Below are positions 33,874 to 34,025 of a stretch of 34,025 nucleotides of DNA, one piece after another. Source of the DNA: an uncultured Lachnospiraceae bacterium (lineage in GTDB: Bacteria; Bacillota; Clostridia; Lachnospirales; Lachnospiraceae); the NCBI GenBank assembly GCA_947643615.1, contig CANRWO010000040.1, positions 1-34,025 on the forward strand, given 5' to 3'. Every line of letters starts with the position of its first letter. Position 1 is the stretch's first letter. Under the pieces are notes generated by a model. It searched no databases. It saw only the letters and a list, made by a program, of their open reading frames with translations, and had not been told where the DNA came from. Made by a program: the position numbers and the translations under genes.

Positions 33874-34025
33874 ATGTCGAACGTAATCGTAAAAGAAAAC
33901 GAAACTTTGGACAGTGCGCTTCGCCGCTTTAAGAGAAGCTGTGCAAAGGCTGGTATTCAGCAGGAGATTCGTAAGAGAGAGCATTACGAGAAGCCGAGCG
34001 TAAGACGCAAGAAGAAGTCTGAAGC
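33874..34025 (+). CDS. rpsU: 30S ribosomal protein S21, cut by window edge
   Basis: The frame from the ATG at 33874 gives 50 residues to the end of the window without a stop: [20 protein letters not shown] and onward to [12 protein letters not shown]. This is the S21 family, a small basic protein (about 58 residues in Firmicutes) of the 30S platform that helps messenger binding. Only the last few residues are missing. GGGAGG lies ten bases upstream. Its place after alaS with its own promoter is a common clostridial arrangement. Confidence 0.95.
   Translation, partial: MSNVIVKENETLDSALRRFKRSCAKAGIQQEIRKREHYEKPSVRRKKKSE

Overview
The window reads as chromosomal DNA of a Gram-positive anaerobe of the Clostridia, most likely Lachnospiraceae. 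Evidence: the era - yqzL-like - recO - glyQS order, alaS followed by rpsU, strong AGGAGG-type ribosome binding sites, sigma-A promoters of the TTGACA/TATAAT type, a giant clostridial 2-hydroxyacyl-CoA dehydratase/activase fusion, and clostridial-type lipoproteins. No rRNA, tRNA, prophage or CRISPR array is visible. I ran no database search; family names come from recognising protein motifs.

Layout. 1-187: start of a transposase gene running off the left edge. 507-4374: sugar-nucleotide genes manC and manA, then a MalY/PatB-type PLP enzyme, with a tandem two-hairpin repeat between manA and the PLP gene. 4457-5108: a small coiled-coil protein, then a promoter with no convincing gene behind it, an 11-nt repeat tract and a 16-bp hairpin (possible small RNA). 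5135-9370 (minus): the 1411-residue dehydratase/activase protein. 9633-14640: a rhomboid-like membrane protein with a zinc-ribbon tail, a small sigma-70-like protein, an unknown protein, and an M16C zinc protease. 14696-17243: 30-bp tandem repeats, a DUF4349 lipoprotein and an XRE-type regulator with a helical repeat tail.

17244-20880: an intergenic region with a 134-bp imperfect palindrome, then a promoter covered by two BlaI/MecI-type operators, a BlaI-family repressor, an M56 (BlaR1-type) metalloprotease whose outer domain has no penicillin-binding motif that I can see, and a small membrane protein. 20881-25603: two inverted-repeat elements resembling small non-autonomous mobile elements, then the housekeeping block era/yqzL-like/recO, a lipoprotein and glyQS. 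25604-30887: a run of hairpins, a large J-like/TPR protein whose J-domain HPD motif reads NPE, a degenerate repeat tract, and an HscC-like Hsp70. 31036-34025: alaS and the start of rpsU.

Best candidates for new biology: (i) the BlaI/M56 pair with a sensor domain lacking visible beta-lactam-binding motifs; (ii) the HscC-type Hsp70 with a large soluble J-like/TPR partner lacking HPD; (iii) the orphan promoter plus structured region at 4883-5108; (iv) several structured intergenic repeats (3001-3157, 17264-17397, 21002-21166, 22197-22373).
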